The notes: generated by a model not told the origin, from the sequence alone. Shown: positions 1 through 10,143, numbered from the stretch's first letter. The stretch is DNA of 64,000 nucleotides from Pseudoalteromonas sp. A601 (GCF_002165575.1 NZ_MXQF01000011.1:1-64000); one strand, 5' to 3'. Made by a program: numbers and translations.

Positions 1-751
1 GCGGCGGGGAATAAACCCGAAGAGATTTAAAAGCAGCATTGGGCTCAATCACAATGCGGCTTTTACTGTCTTCTTTAAATGTCTCAATCTTACTCACAAC
101 AGTGCCAAAATCGAGCACATCTAACTCATACAGTAAGTCGTCTAAAATATCTGTATGATGAAATTCAGCAATAATTTTTCCACCACTTTCATGAACATCA
201 ACTGCCGCTTGGGTATCCTGCAAAAATACGAAAATGCGTGCTTCACCTTTTTCACCACGACGAAAATCAATAGATTGGATCGAGTTTATAAAATTACTAG
301 TATCGTTAGCGCTTGCTTCGGCCGCATCTGACCTTGAGTTAGTCAGCATGTTGTCAGATACATGTAACGACACTAAATTATTATTCACCGTCGTTTGGTA
401 AATTTTTAAACGATCCATATGTACGGTGACAATTAAGTGACCGTCGCTTACCTTACTTGTTACTTTCTCAATTCCTGCTTGGTCAATAGCAACGTCGCTG
501 ACAGCCTTTTCTACATTACTATCAATGAATCGCATTTCGATGCGGGCGGGGTTATTAAATACTTGTACTGTCGGTTGCTGCGCTAACTCTTCATCAAAAA
601 CCAGCTGTAGCTCGGTTTCTCCTGCAAGTAACGGATTGTACCGAACATCATAAAGTAATGGCTCAGCAAGCGCCGCCTGCGTGATAAAAAGGGCAATAAC
701 GCCAAGCACTGATTGCTGAATGCGGTTACTCCAAGATACTCCCTTATGCAT
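1..751 (-). CDS. pilQ: Type IV pilus secretin PilQ, N-terminal part (cut by window edge)
   Basis: PilQ forms the outer-membrane ring through which type IV pili leave the cell. About 250 codons are readable from the ATG at 751 to the edge without a stop. They give a signal peptide (hydrophobic stretch near residues 15-27, cleavage probably after ALA) and then beta-rich sequence typical of the AMIN domains that bind peptidoglycan (for example the segment around VFNNPARIEMRF). The secretin domain itself would lie outside the window. It is the last gene of pilMNOPQ, 22 bases after pilP. Identification rests mainly on the fixed pilMNOPQ order plus the AMIN-like region. Confidence 0.9.
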   Translation of the reverse strand, partial: MHKGVSWSNRIQQSVLGVIALFITQAALAEPLLYDVRYNPLLAGETELQLVFDEELAQQPTVQVFNNPARIEMRFIDSNVEKAVSDVAIDQAGIEKVTSKVSDGHLIVTVHMDRLKIYQTTVNNNLVSLHVSDNMLTNSRSDAAEASANDTSNFINSIQSIDFRRGEKGEARIFVFLQDTQAAVDVHESGGKIIAEFHHTDILDDLLYELDVLDFGTVVSKIETFKEDSKSRIVIEPNAAFKSLRVYSPP

Positions 752-773
752 TTTAATTTTACCTTTTTTATTT

Positions 774-1310
774 TTAACTCGCGCCATCAGTTGTCGCCTC
801 TAACATTTCAAGCTTAGTCAGGCGCTCTTTCCAACAACCAGACCCATCGGGTATTAATTCTAGTAACTCTATAAAATCACTTTGAACATCTTTCACTACA
901 CCATGATATAAACCTAAGTAATCCCCAATTGTGACTCGGTGCAAAGATTCATCAGCGGCTTTAATTAAAGCCCATGTTCTGCCATCTGAACCAAGAGTCC
1001 CCTTCATTGCTAAGTTGTCTAAAGGGTATTTCTCCAATGGTTCTCGAGCTCGATCAGGATCAGGGTGTAAACAGTTCTTCACTTGCACCATATTATTTTG
1101 AATAATTTCAGGCTGTGGCGCAACAAACGGGCTGCGTAATTGACGTGCGCTGTATTCAAAATGTTCAAACTTAGTGAGCTTAGGTATTTCTTCAACTTTA
1201 GGCGTTGTGCTGGCCTTAACCTGATCAATAAATTCTTGCTGCTGTGCAATATCATCATTACACGCAGTTAAAGCAAAAGCTGAAAGAAGTATTGTAGCTA
1301 TTTTTCTCAT
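774..1310 (-). CDS. pilP: Type IV pilus inner-membrane lipoprotein PilP
   Basis: PilP is a lipoprotein that links the PilMNO inner-membrane complex to the secretin PilQ. The protein has a lipoprotein signal peptide ending in the lipobox LTAC (Cys17), a flexible stretch, and a C-terminal beta domain with the family pattern LDNLAMKGTLG and ALIKAADESLHRV. Its length (178 aa) is normal. The start codon overlaps the pilO stop by 4 bases (ATGA), so the two are translationally coupled. Confidence 0.95.
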   Translation of the reverse strand: MRKIATILLSAFALTACNDDIAQQQEFIDQVKASTTPKVEEIPKLTKFEHFEYSARQLRSPFVAPQPEIIQNNMVQVKNCLHPDPDRAREPLEKYPLDNLAMKGTLGSDGRTWALIKAADESLHRVTIGDYLGLYHGVVKDVQSDFIELLELIPDGSGCWKERLTKLEMLEATTDGAS

Positions 1311-1927
1311 TTTCTAGCCACTCCCTTCTTAACTGCACCTTCATAGCGATAGGTTTTTGCGACCACGCTAAATGTAAGTTTACCGGTATTTGTGCTGGTT
1401 ATTGAAAAATCGTGCAAACTTACAATGCGAGGTAGTTGCGCTACTTTGCCAACAAAATCACCAAATTCATGGTAACTACCTATCACTTCTATTTTTATAG
1501 GTAACTCAGTATAAAACTCTTTTTCTATTTCAGGTAGCCAACCAATCTTTAAGAAGGTTAATCCGCTTGTGGTACCAACATAAGTTAAATCATCTAGTAA
1601 ACCAGGTGTTTCATTAGACGTTGGCAAGCGCTTTAATAGCTGTGAGAACTTATCTTCCATCTCCACCATTTGTTGGCGGTAAATCTCTAAATTACTCGCT
1701 ACCGCGTATTTTGCGCGATAAGTATTGCGTAGCTCAACTTCCTTCGCTACCGCATTATGGTAACTATCAATTTCGTCTGAAACTAACAGGCTATAACTAA
1801 AAAATAGCACCAAAGCTGCTACAAAAGCACAACAAATAACTTTAACAACAACTGGCCAATCACCAATGTTTTCTAGCTCAATTTCATTCCAATCAATCTC
1901 GGTTAAGGCTTTGATATCAAGGTTCAT
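1307..1927 (-). CDS. pilO: Type IV pilus alignment protein PilO
   Basis: PilO is a bitopic inner-membrane protein that dimerises with PilN. Residues 29-50 form one membrane segment, followed by a coiled-coil stretch (about 60-100) and a ferredoxin-like periplasmic domain. Length (206 aa) fits the family. It overlaps pilN and pilP by 4 bases on either side, as expected for a tightly coupled operon. Confidence 0.95.
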   Translation of the reverse strand: MNLDIKALTEIDWNEIELENIGDWPVVVKVICCAFVAALVLFFSYSLLVSDEIDSYHNAVAKEVELRNTYRAKYAVASNLEIYRQQMVEMEDKFSQLLKRLPTSNETPGLLDDLTYVGTTSGLTFLKIGWLPEIEKEFYTELPIKIEVIGSYHEFGDFVGKVAQLPRIVSLHDFSITSTNTGKLTFSVVAKTYRYEGAVKKGVARK

Positions 1928-2490
1928 TGCTTAACCTCACCAATTTTATCAAAGGGCTTAACATAAAACTCCATATTAAAATCACTAAGTAAGCGAGATG
2001 ACTTTTCACCCGCTACGATCCCTTGCATAGTGGGTTTTTCTAACAGATAAGAGTTTTGTACTTGCCTTAACATGCTTGATAGGCGGTTATTTGATTCACT
2101 GCGTCCAATTACATGAATGGCGCTTCCCCGACGCTCTAACTTAGTTAAATAAACCCCACCAGGTACAATTTTAGCTACTTCATCCATAATTTGCGTACCT
2201 AAATTTCGACTACTCTGTAAATCCTCAATAAGACGCATACGCTGTTGTAAGTTTTCTTTCTTTTTATCTAACTCACGAATTTCGCGAATACGCGTATCTA
2301 GATGACCTATTTCGGTTGTTAAAAAATTATTTTTAACATTCTGTCCATCACGCAGATTGCCGTAATATGTACTTAACATATACATACTTAAAAAGCTCAA
2401 TAGCACAACTAAAAACAAAGTAGTGGCAAACTTATTCTGAGATTGTTTACGCTGCTGTTCACGCCATGGCAGTAGATTTATATGTGGCAT
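1924..2490 (-). CDS. pilN: Type IV pilus assembly protein PilN
   Basis: PilN anchors the cytoplasmic PilM to the inner membrane. The protein starts with the conserved INLLPWRE motif (residues 4-11), which docks into PilM, followed by one membrane segment (about 22-42), a coiled coil and a small periplasmic domain. It overlaps pilM by 13 bases and pilO by 4. Confidence 0.95.
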   Translation of the reverse strand: MPHINLLPWREQQRKQSQNKFATTLFLVVLLSFLSMYMLSTYYGNLRDGQNVKNNFLTTEIGHLDTRIREIRELDKKKENLQQRMRLIEDLQSSRNLGTQIMDEVAKIVPGGVYLTKLERRGSAIHVIGRSESNNRLSSMLRQVQNSYLLEKPTMQGIVAGEKSSRLLSDFNMEFYVKPFDKIGEVKQ

Positions 2491-3557
2491 GATGAAAAGC
2501 TCCTTAATGCCAAACCTGTAGCAATGGCAAACTGCGTTCGGTGACGCTGCATTACATTACGATCAACTCTAGGTGATATATCCATATTTTCAAATGGTTC
2601 GGCAACTATTGTATGTATACCAAGCTCTTCTATTAACAAGCGATCTAAACCATTAATCATGGCTGTTCCGCCGGTCAAAATAATATAATCAATTTGCTCT
2701 TTACCACTGGTAGTCAAAAACATCTGTACAGCACGGCGAACTTGTTGTAACAGTGAAGTTTGAAAAGGCGCTAATACTTCAAACGTATAGTTAGGCGGTA
2801 AATCAGCGGTTGTTTTACCTATTTCAGCTTCATCAAAGCTTTTATTATAATAAGCAACAATGCTATTAGTGTATTGATCGCCACCAAACACTTGGTCACG
2901 AGTGTAAATAGTTTCACCTGCAAGTACCACACTTACTAAGGTCAGCACAGCCCCTATATCAATCATTGCCACACATTTATTAAATGCATCGCTGGGCAGT
3001 TGTTGATAATAAACGTCCATGGCTCGGCTAAGCGCATAACTTTCAACATCGACGACTTTTGCAGTTAAGCCTGCGGTTTCTAATGCTCCAACACGGGCTT
3101 CAACACTTTCGGTTCGTGCAGCCGAAAGTAACACGTTCATTTTAGTAGGATCGGCTTCATTGGTTGCTAGTTTTTCAAAATCGAGACTAACTTCATCTAA
3201 CGGGTATGGAATTAAGCTATCGGCTTCAATTTCGATTTGCGACTCAAGTTCGGCATCACTTAACGTAACGTCCATAAAGATAACTTTGGTGATCACTGTT
3301 TGCCCGGAAACAGCAACCGCCGCAAATTTTGCCGATTTAGGTAATTTACGCTTCAATTTAGTGATAATATTACCAATCGCTTCAATGTCCTGAATATTTC
3401 GTTCGGACATTGTTCCTTTTGGCATAGGTTCAATTGCTAAGGCCTCTAGGCGGTAGCCGGTTTCCGTTTCATTCAGTAACACTGCTTTAATAGCGTGCGA
3501 ACCGATATCTATCCCTATCATCATTGATGAAGACTTATTCATTAGTTGGCTTAACAT
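2478..3557 (-). CDS. pilM: Type IV pilus assembly ATPase-like protein PilM
   Basis: PilM is an actin/FtsA-fold cytoplasmic protein and the first gene of the pilMNOPQ operon. It shows the phosphate-1 motif IGIDIGSHAIKAV near the N-terminus, DIGAVLTLVSVV in the middle (phosphate-2) and the adenosine motif ILTGGTAMINGL near residue 295. Length 359 aa is normal. The ATG used gives MLSQLMNKSS; a start at the internal Met six residues later is possible. The promoter should lie in the 132-base gap shared with the divergent mrcA. Confidence 0.95.
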   Translation of the reverse strand: MLSQLMNKSSSMMIGIDIGSHAIKAVLLNETETGYRLEALAIEPMPKGTMSERNIQDIEAIGNIITKLKRKLPKSAKFAAVAVSGQTVITKVIFMDVTLSDAELESQIEIEADSLIPYPLDEVSLDFEKLATNEADPTKMNVLLSAARTESVEARVGALETAGLTAKVVDVESYALSRAMDVYYQQLPSDAFNKCVAMIDIGAVLTLVSVVLAGETIYTRDQVFGGDQYTNSIVAYYNKSFDEAEIGKTTADLPPNYTFEVLAPFQTSLLQQVRRAVQMFLTTSGKEQIDYIILTGGTAMINGLDRLLIEELGIHTIVAEPFENMDISPRVDRNVMQRHRTQFAIATGLALRSFSSCHI

Positions 3558-3689
3558 GTTTGCGATTCGGCCTTTGTTTTAAGAATAAACAAGTTATAAT
3601 TTTTATCTGAAAAAATACTATTCATTTTTTAATCAATATATACTATCAGCCTACGATTCTAATTGGGAGTCCATTTAGGGAAAATATAA

Positions 3690-6218
3690 GTGATTTTATT
3701 CAAACGAACTTTACAATTTTTTATCATTTGCACGTTTTTGGGCTTAATTACATTAGCAAGCCTTTATTATTACGTTAAATCCGATATCCCAAGTGTGCAA
3801 GTTTTAAAAGACGTGCAATTACAAACTCCCATGCAAGTATTCTCTCGAGACGGCTTGTTGATCAACCAATTTGGAGAGAAACGCCGTATACCCGTTAGTA
3901 TCGATGAGATCCCACAGCCACTCATTGATGCAATATTAGCCACTGAAGATACACGATTTTATGAACATATTGGTATAGATCCTATAGGTATAGTTCGTTC
4001 AGCGATAGTATTAATATCAACTGGCGAGAAAAAACAAGGCGCAAGTACAATCACCATGCAGCTCGCTCGTAACTTTTTCTTAACACGAGAAAAAGCCTAT
4101 ATTCGTAAAGTAAAAGAAATCTTTATTGCCCTGCATATTGAAAACCTACTTAGTAAAGATGAAATACTTGCTCTTTACTTAAATAAAATCGAATTAGGCA
4201 ACCGTGCATTCGGTATCGGTGCAGCTGCACAAGTTTATTATGGTAAAGAGCTTAATGAATTAAATTTAGCACAAATGGCGATGATTGCAGGTTTACCTAA
4301 AGCACCATCAGCATTAAACCCTATTCGTAACCCTGTGCGTGCTAAAGCTCGCCGCAATGTTGTGCTAAGTCGGATGCTTGACGTGGGCTTTATCACCCAG
4401 CAAGAGTTCAATGAAACGTCAAAGCAGCCAATTACAGCACGCTTTCATGGAGCTGAAATTGATTTGTATGCCCCTTATATTTCGGAAATGGTACGTGCCG
4501 AAATGGTCGCTCGCTACGGTTTCGAACGTGCCTATAATACCGGTTTTAAAGTATACACCAGTGTAGAATCAGACGTACAAGCCGCAGCACAAAAAGCGCT
4601 GGTAGATAATCTACATGCTTATGATATGCGCCATGGCTATCGCGGCGCAGAGGTTCATCTGTGGGATCATGAGACACAATCACCACTCAATCAACAAGCA
4701 ATTTTAGACAAACTTGCTCCCATCAAAGAAATCGGCCCGCTGTTGGCCGCCGCAGTATTAGAGGTAGGCGAAAAAAGCGCTAACGTATTATTAAAAAATG
4801 GCGAGCACGCCACGCTAAACTGGGATAATTTAAAATGGGCACGCAAGTTCATCACTCGTTACCGTCAAGGTTTTGCACCAAAAACAGCCAGCGAAATTTT
4901 AGCGCCAGGCGCTCAAATTTGGCTGCGTAGAAATAACGACGGCAGCTATCTACTTAGTCAACTGCCAGAAGCCGCCAGTGCTTTAGTGTCTCTAGATCCT
5001 AATGATGGCCGTATAAAAGCTATAGTAGGTGGTTATAGCTTTGAGCAAAGCCAATACAATCGTGCAGTTCAAGCGAAGCGCCAAGTAGGCTCAAACATTA
5101 AACCCTTTATTTATTCTGCAGCACTAGAAAGAGGCTATACCTTAGCATCTATTTTAAACGATGCACCTATAAATCAATGGGATAAAAGCTTAGGTGTGGC
5201 ATGGCGTCCTAAAAACAGCCCTGCAGTTTATAATGGCCCAATTCGTATTCGCCGTGCATTAGCGCAATCTAAAAACGTTATTTCCGTGCGTTTATTAAGA
5301 GGGGTTGGACTCAATCGTACTGCTGATCATTTACTTAAATTTGGCTTTCAAAATAGCGATATCAATCGTAGCGAATCGTTGGCCTTGGGTAGTGCCTCAA
5401 TTACTCCGCTTGAACTTGCTCGAGGTATGAGCGCGTTTGCTAATGGAGGCCATTTAATTACTCCTTACTTTATTAGTGAAATTCAAGATTCTGCTGGCAA
5501 TGTGCTATTTAAAACGCAACCACAACTCGCTTGTGACGCTGATGCAGCTGCTAACGAAGGTGACGTTGCCTTAAATAGTAATTTAACAAGCCCATCTAGT
5601 AATGTTTTTGAGGATTCCACTACAGGCCATGCATCCGCAGTAACATGTGCTCCGCGCATTATTTCTAAGCAAAATGCATTCTTAATTGCTGATGCTATGA
5701 ATAGTGCGATTTGGGGCGGCGGTAGCTGGGCCCATAAAACGGGTTGGAGTGGTACAGGTTGGCGAGCGCAAGCGCTAGAGCGACGCGACTTATCAGGTAA
5801 AACAGGTACTACCAATGACTCCGTTGATACTTGGTTTAGCGGCTTTAATCGTAACGTAATGACTTCTGTTTGGGTGGGCTTTGATAATCCAGGTAACCCA
5901 CTGGGTCGCTCTACCTATAATAGTAATTTGAGTAAATCTCAGATCACAGGCGCTGAGTCAGGCGCTAAAACCGCTCAACCTGCTTGGGTTGATTTTATGC
6001 GTGTAGCACTTAAAAACCAGCCAGAAGCGCCAATCGAGCCACCTGAAGGACTAGTGTCAATTCGTATAGACCTAGCAACAGGCTTACTTAGCCAAAAGAA
6101 TGATTACACTAGTCGCTTTGAGTATTTCAAAAAAGGCACCGCCCCTACAAAATACGTTATGCAGCACGTTGAAGATGTATTTGAAGAGGATACTAAAACT
6201 GAAGAAGAGCTATTTTAA
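3690..6218 (+). CDS. mrcA: Penicillin-binding protein 1A, bifunctional transglycosylase/transpeptidase
   Basis: This class A PBP polymerises and cross-links peptidoglycan. Order of parts: short cytoplasmic N-terminus, membrane anchor (about 8-28), glycosyltransferase domain with catalytic Glu86 in ATEDTRFYEH and the GASTITMQLARN motif, an OB-like insert, and a transpeptidase domain with the nucleophile Ser in VGSNIKPF (about 467), SKN (SKNVISV) and KTG (SGKTGTTND, about 704). Translation starts at a GTG preceded by TTAGGGA. The divergent arrangement with pilM is the usual gammaproteobacterial one. Confidence 0.97.
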   Translation: MILFKRTLQFFIICTFLGLITLASLYYYVKSDIPSVQVLKDVQLQTPMQVFSRDGLLINQFGEKRRIPVSIDEIPQPLIDAILATEDTRFYEHIGIDPIGIVRSAIVLISTGEKKQGASTITMQLARNFFLTREKAYIRKVKEIFIALHIENLLSKDEILALYLNKIELGNRAFGIGAAAQVYYGKELNELNLAQMAMIAGLPKAPSALNPIRNPVRAKARRNVVLSRMLDVGFITQQEFNETSKQPITARFHGAEIDLYAPYISEMVRAEMVARYGFERAYNTGFKVYTSVESDVQAAAQKALVDNLHAYDMRHGYRGAEVHLWDHETQSPLNQQAILDKLAPIKEIGPLLAAAVLEVGEKSANVLLKNGEHATLNWDNLKWARKFITRYRQGFAPKTASEILAPGAQIWLRRNNDGSYLLSQLPEAASALVSLDPNDGRIKAIVGGYSFEQSQYNRAVQAKRQVGSNIKPFIYSAALERGYTLASILNDAPINQWDKSLGVAWRPKNSPAVYNGPIRIRRALAQSKNVISVRLLRGVGLNRTADHLLKFGFQNSDINRSESLALGSASITPLELARGMSAFANGGHLITPYFISEIQDSAGNVLFKTQPQLACDADAAANEGDVALNSNLTSPSSNVFEDSTTGHASAVTCAPRIISKQNAFLIADAMNSAIWGGGSWAHKTGWSGTGWRAQALERRDLSGKTGTTNDSVDTWFSGFNRNVMTSVWVGFDNPGNPLGRSTYNSNLSKSQITGAESGAKTAQPAWVDFMRVALKNQPEAPIEPPEGLVSIRIDLATGLLSQKNDYTSRFEYFKKGTAPTKYVMQHVEDVFEEDTKTEEELF

Positions 6219-6251
6219 TCGTCGTGATATAAAATCGCTGCTACATAAAAC

Positions 6252-6279
6252 AAAAAAGCGCCAAAATTGGCGCTTTTTT
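6252..6279. terminator. Bidirectional rho-independent terminator between mrcA and metL
   Basis: A perfect inverted repeat centred on GCGCCAAAATTGGCGC is flanked by six A on the left and six T on the right, so it can stop transcription from both mrcA (+) and metL (-), which converge here. Confidence 0.9.
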
Positions 6280-6291
6280 ATTACAAGCTTT

Positions 6292-8637
6292 TTATTTTAA
6301 ATTTTGTATTAACCAATATAAATCCGAATGCACGCCTGCTGCGGTGACCTCTTTACCTGCACCAGGGCCTTGTATTACCAAAGCATTGCCACTATACCAC
6401 TGGCTGTTTATTACAAAGATATTATCGCCCGGTGTTAAATTAGCTAACGCATCACCTTGAGTGGCAAACGCCAGCCCAACTTGCGCTGTGAGTTTATTAT
6501 CAGCAAGTGACAAAGCGCCAGTATAGCGCAACACCTTACCCTGCTCGCTCGCCTGCTTGGCCTTGTCAGCAATAAAGCTATCTAACTGTTGTTTGTTATC
6601 TAAAAATGACTGCCAATCGCCTTGTGCTAATTGCTCTGGCATCAGTGCTATTAAGTCAATATCATCTAACTCTAAAGTTAAACCTAATTCACGCGCTAGA
6701 ATAAGCAACTTACGCTGCATATCACGACCAGATAAGTCTTCACGCGGATCAGGCTCTGTAAAACCCATTTCCTGCGCTTGTAATACTAAATCTGAAAATG
6801 GCACACTGCCATCATAGCTACTACACAACCACGATAACGTACCAGAGAATACCCCTTCGATACGCGTGATTTTGTCACCACTATTTTGTAAATCAGCTAA
6901 AGCAAAGTTAATCGGTAACCCAGCGCCAACAGACGTGTTATAGCGCCAAAATAAATTGCGTTCAGCTAAATTGTGGCGTAATGCTTGATACCAGTCATTA
7001 TCAGCCGTACCTGCATATTTATTCGCACTGATCAAGTGACAGTCTAAATTAACAAAGTCAGGATAAAGTAAACTAAATGATTCACTGGCGGTAATATCAA
7101 TCACCACTTTATGTTCGTAATCAAGTTCACTTATATGCGTTAATAAATCCGCTTGCTGATAATCAGCAGCTTCGTTATCCCATCGTGTTTGCCATTGCTC
7201 CAGGCTAATACCGCTTGGGCTGAATAACATTTGCTGAGAACGTACTAAACCCACTAACTTCACACTAAAATGCTGTTCTAAGCGATTTAGCTGTTGTGAA
7301 AGCTGTGAAATAAACACTTCGCCAACATTACCTAAGCCTGCAATGATCACCGCAAGCTCTTGGCCTTTGTTGATTAACTTGTCATGTAATAGCGTTAATA
7401 CATCACTATCAATTACTTGATCAGTTAATAACAAAGCATAATCAGTATCTTGGTGGCTAAAACGTGGTGCTAAACTTTGTTCACTAAGCAGCGAGGAAGC
7501 CTGTAAAGATAAATGAGCTATATCATTACTTGGTGCAACAATCGCGCAGCCATGTAAGTTTGACTCAACAATATTAGCACGCCCTTGTAACTGGCTCACA
7601 ACTTGGTGAGTCGCACTACCTGGCACTAATAAGTAAGTATCGCCCTGCTTAACAAAATGGTGCAAGCTATGTTGAATAAGCTGACTCAGTTGCCCGACTT
7701 CACCTGCATTGAGTTGATCCACACGTAATAAATCAATGTTTTCTAGCGTGGTGATAAAACGCTTAGCTTTACTATAACTTTCTTTAACTATTTCAGTGGC
7801 ACTGGCTTCAGTATCAAAACTGCTGCGTACAACCAGCTTTATATCAGTATTTTTTAACGGTGATAATGTTTTAGCATGTAAAACAGGGTTACCTAATCGT
7901 GCTAATAAATTGGCTTGACCACGACACACTTTTGAATATTTAAGCGCTTTATTTACCTTACGAGGGTCAGTACTAAATACACCTTGAGTATCGGTCCAAA
8001 TAGACACTTGCTGGGCATGACAATAACTACCTAAGAGTGTGGCACTGTAATCACTGCCATTACGTCCAAAAGTTACTGTATCACCATGGCAGTCACTGGC
8101 AATAAAGCCGGTAACCACATTAACATGCCGCTTGCTTATCAAATCTATACAAGCTTGTTGATTCTTTTGATGCAATAACTGCCCATCATTTAAGGTAAAA
8201 AGCTGACGCGCATCAATATCTTTTGCAGCTAAACCTAATTGCTGTAAATAGCTTGCAAGTAATCTCGCCGACCACACTTCACCATGAGCAAGTAAAGGAG
8301 CCTCAGTTAAAGTTTGCTGCTTGGCTTGTTCGGCTAATTGTGCCAATTCTTGTTGCAATAAGCTAAGGGCCTGCTGCTTGGCTTGTGCCGTTAATAATTG
8401 CTCAATCAAGGTTCGCTGGTGATTATCTAACAATAATAAAATGTCGCTAACAGCTTGCAGATCATCCTGCTGGTAACTTTGCCATAACTTAACCAAAGTG
8501 TTCGTTGTTTTACCTGCGGCTGAAACCACAACACAATCACCCACTTCGCTATTCGCTAAAATGATATTCGCGACTGCTTGATAGCGCTCTGGCGAACTTA
8601 AGCTCGAACCACCAAATTTATGTACTATATTAACCAT
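6292..8637 (-). CDS. metL: Bifunctional aspartokinase II / homoserine dehydrogenase II
   Basis: The enzyme catalyses the first step (aspartate phosphorylation) and third step (reduction of aspartate semialdehyde) of the threonine/methionine pathway; pairing with metB marks it as the methionine-dedicated MetL. The kinase domain begins with VHKFGGSS, and the dehydrogenase NAD(P)-binding motif GLGNVGEVF sits near residues 435-443. I chose the ATG at 8637 (MVNIVHKFGG), which clears the metB stop by 5 bases; an in-frame GTG at 8649 would overlap metB and add four residues. Confidence 0.95.
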   Translation of the reverse strand: MVNIVHKFGGSSLSSPERYQAVANIILANSEVGDCVVVSAAGKTTNTLVKLWQSYQQDDLQAVSDILLLLDNHQRTLIEQLLTAQAKQQALSLLQQELAQLAEQAKQQTLTEAPLLAHGEVWSARLLASYLQQLGLAAKDIDARQLFTLNDGQLLHQKNQQACIDLISKRHVNVVTGFIASDCHGDTVTFGRNGSDYSATLLGSYCHAQQVSIWTDTQGVFSTDPRKVNKALKYSKVCRGQANLLARLGNPVLHAKTLSPLKNTDIKLVVRSSFDTEASATEIVKESYSKAKRFITTLENIDLLRVDQLNAGEVGQLSQLIQHSLHHFVKQGDTYLLVPGSATHQVVSQLQGRANIVESNLHGCAIVAPSNDIAHLSLQASSLLSEQSLAPRFSHQDTDYALLLTDQVIDSDVLTLLHDKLINKGQELAVIIAGLGNVGEVFISQLSQQLNRLEQHFSVKLVGLVRSQQMLFSPSGISLEQWQTRWDNEAADYQQADLLTHISELDYEHKVVIDITASESFSLLYPDFVNLDCHLISANKYAGTADNDWYQALRHNLAERNLFWRYNTSVGAGLPINFALADLQNSGDKITRIEGVFSGTLSWLCSSYDGSVPFSDLVLQAQEMGFTEPDPREDLSGRDMQRKLLILARELGLTLELDDIDLIALMPEQLAQGDWQSFLDNKQQLDSFIADKAKQASEQGKVLRYTGALSLADNKLTAQVGLAFATQGDALANLTPGDNIFVINSQWYSGNALVIQGPGAGKEVTAAGVHSDLYWLIQNLK

Positions 8638-8642
8638 TTTTC

Positions 8643-9908
8643 TTACCACAATGCCGTATGTGCTGGCGTTAGTTTAAATGAGCTTGATTGCTGATCTTGT
8701 TGTTTAGCTGTGGCTTGTTGTGCAACAAGTTGCTCACTTTGACCACCCTGACCAGGCTTTACTTTATTAAACACACGTTCTAAATCAGCCACTAAGTCTT
8801 TAACATCTTCAATACCAACAGAAATACGAATTAGCGTGTCACCCACACCAGCTTCAAGGCGTGCAGTTGCATCCATTCCGGCATGAGTCATAGTAGCTGG
8901 ATGACAAATTAAACTCTCAACACCGCCCAGTGACTCAGCTAAAGTAAACTCTTCAAGACTCGTTAAAAATGCTGCCGCATCATTTACATCACCCTTAATA
9001 TCAAAACTCACCATGCCACCAAAACCACGCTGCTGTACTTTAGCCAACTCATGCTGTGGATGTGACTCAAGACCAGGATAATAAACTTGGCTTACATAAG
9101 GAGAGTCTTCTAGATATTGCGCTATGATAAACGCATTTTCTTGGTGCTGACGTAAACGAACATTTAACGTACGCAAGCCACGCAAAGTTAAGTAGCTATC
9201 AAACGGCGCACCGGTAATACCAATATTATTTGCCCACCACGCAAGCTCATCACCTAACTCTTGGGTTGCAGCAATCACGGCGCCACCCACAACATCTGAG
9301 TGACCATTAATATATTTAGTTGTTGAATGCACCACAATATCGACACCAAATTCGATTGGATTTTGTAAAGCCGGCGATAAGAATGTGTTATCTGCGCCAA
9401 CAAGTGCACCACATTGTTTAGCAATAGTGGTAATCGCTTTAATATCGGTCAGGCGTAAAATAGGGTTGCTCGGTGTTTCAATCCAAATTAGCTTAGGTTT
9501 AATTTCAAGAATTTTTTCATGATTTTCAGTTTTCGTTAAATCTAAAACCACTAACTTTAATAACCCACGCTTTTCAAGAGAGGTAAATAAACGGTAGCTG
9601 CCACCATAACAATCATGAGGAATGATTAAAGTATCATCGCTATTGAGTAGTTGAGTCGCTAAATGTACTGCCGACATACCCGTGGCCGTAATAATTCCCT
9701 TAGCGCCTCCTTCAAGTTCAGCCAGCGTCTCAGCTAGAATATCGCGGCTTGGGTTACCACTGCGGCCATAATCGTATTGGCGTTTAGTATCAAAATCAGC
9801 AAAGGAATAGGTTGTTGATAAATGAAGAGGCGGCACAACAGCGCCATGATGTTTATCAGCATCGATACCATTTCGTACCGCGATAGTTGCTTTGTTCTTT
9901 TGACTCAT
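8643..9908 (-). CDS. metB: Cystathionine gamma-synthase
   Basis: A PLP enzyme of the Cys/Met metabolism family that joins O-succinylhomoserine and cysteine in methionine synthesis. The PLP lysine is Lys198 in HSTTKYINGHSD. Placement upstream of metL and beside metJ supports MetB over the related MetC or MetZ. Length is 421 aa, about 35 longer than E. coli MetB: after residue about 386 there is a Gln/Ser-rich tail ending in PAHTALW. The upstream region carries met boxes, so repression by MetJ is expected. Confidence 0.93.
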   Translation of the reverse strand: MSQKNKATIAVRNGIDADKHHGAVVPPLHLSTTYSFADFDTKRQYDYGRSGNPSRDILAETLAELEGGAKGIITATGMSAVHLATQLLNSDDTLIIPHDCYGGSYRLFTSLEKRGLLKLVVLDLTKTENHEKILEIKPKLIWIETPSNPILRLTDIKAITTIAKQCGALVGADNTFLSPALQNPIEFGVDIVVHSTTKYINGHSDVVGGAVIAATQELGDELAWWANNIGITGAPFDSYLTLRGLRTLNVRLRQHQENAFIIAQYLEDSPYVSQVYYPGLESHPQHELAKVQQRGFGGMVSFDIKGDVNDAAAFLTSLEEFTLAESLGGVESLICHPATMTHAGMDATARLEAGVGDTLIRISVGIEDVKDLVADLERVFNKVKPGQGGQSEQLVAQQATAKQQDQQSSSFKLTPAHTALW

Positions 9909-9927
9909 AACGTCACCTACAATAAAT

Positions 9928-9959
9928 GGATGTTTAGACGTCTAAAAGGTTAGATGATC
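9928..9959. promoter_or_regulatory. met-box array in front of metB (MetJ operator)
   Basis: A perfect met box, AGACGTCT, lies at 9936-9943, flanked in 8-base phase by weaker matches (GGATGTTT at 9928-9935, 5 of 8; AAAAGGTT and AGATGATC after it, 4 of 8 each). MetJ binds tandem 8-base boxes cooperatively. It ends 20 bases upstream of the metB ATG, so it should repress metB-metL. Confidence 0.85.
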
Positions 9960-10012
9960 AGTCCCCATAAGTCAAAACATTTGTGGTGTAACCAGGGCAT
10001 TATTAGCGGTAA

Positions 10013-10036
10013 AGATATTTAGCTCGCTAGATGGCT
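10013..10036. promoter_or_regulatory. Second, weaker met-box array, probably for metJ autoregulation
   Basis: Three consecutive 8-mers match the met-box consensus: AGATATTT (5 of 8), AGCTCGCT (4 of 8) and AGATGGCT (6 of 8). The array lies about 108 bases upstream of metJ and 53 bases from the metB array. Individual matches are weak; phase and position are the support. Confidence 0.5.
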
Positions 10037-10143
10037 AAATAACAAGTGTTTGACTATCTTTTTTAAAACGATAGAATTTCCGCATCTTTGCAAAGCAAAT
10101 AGGCTATGCAAACAACTAACAACCTGAGGCAACGATACTTCTT

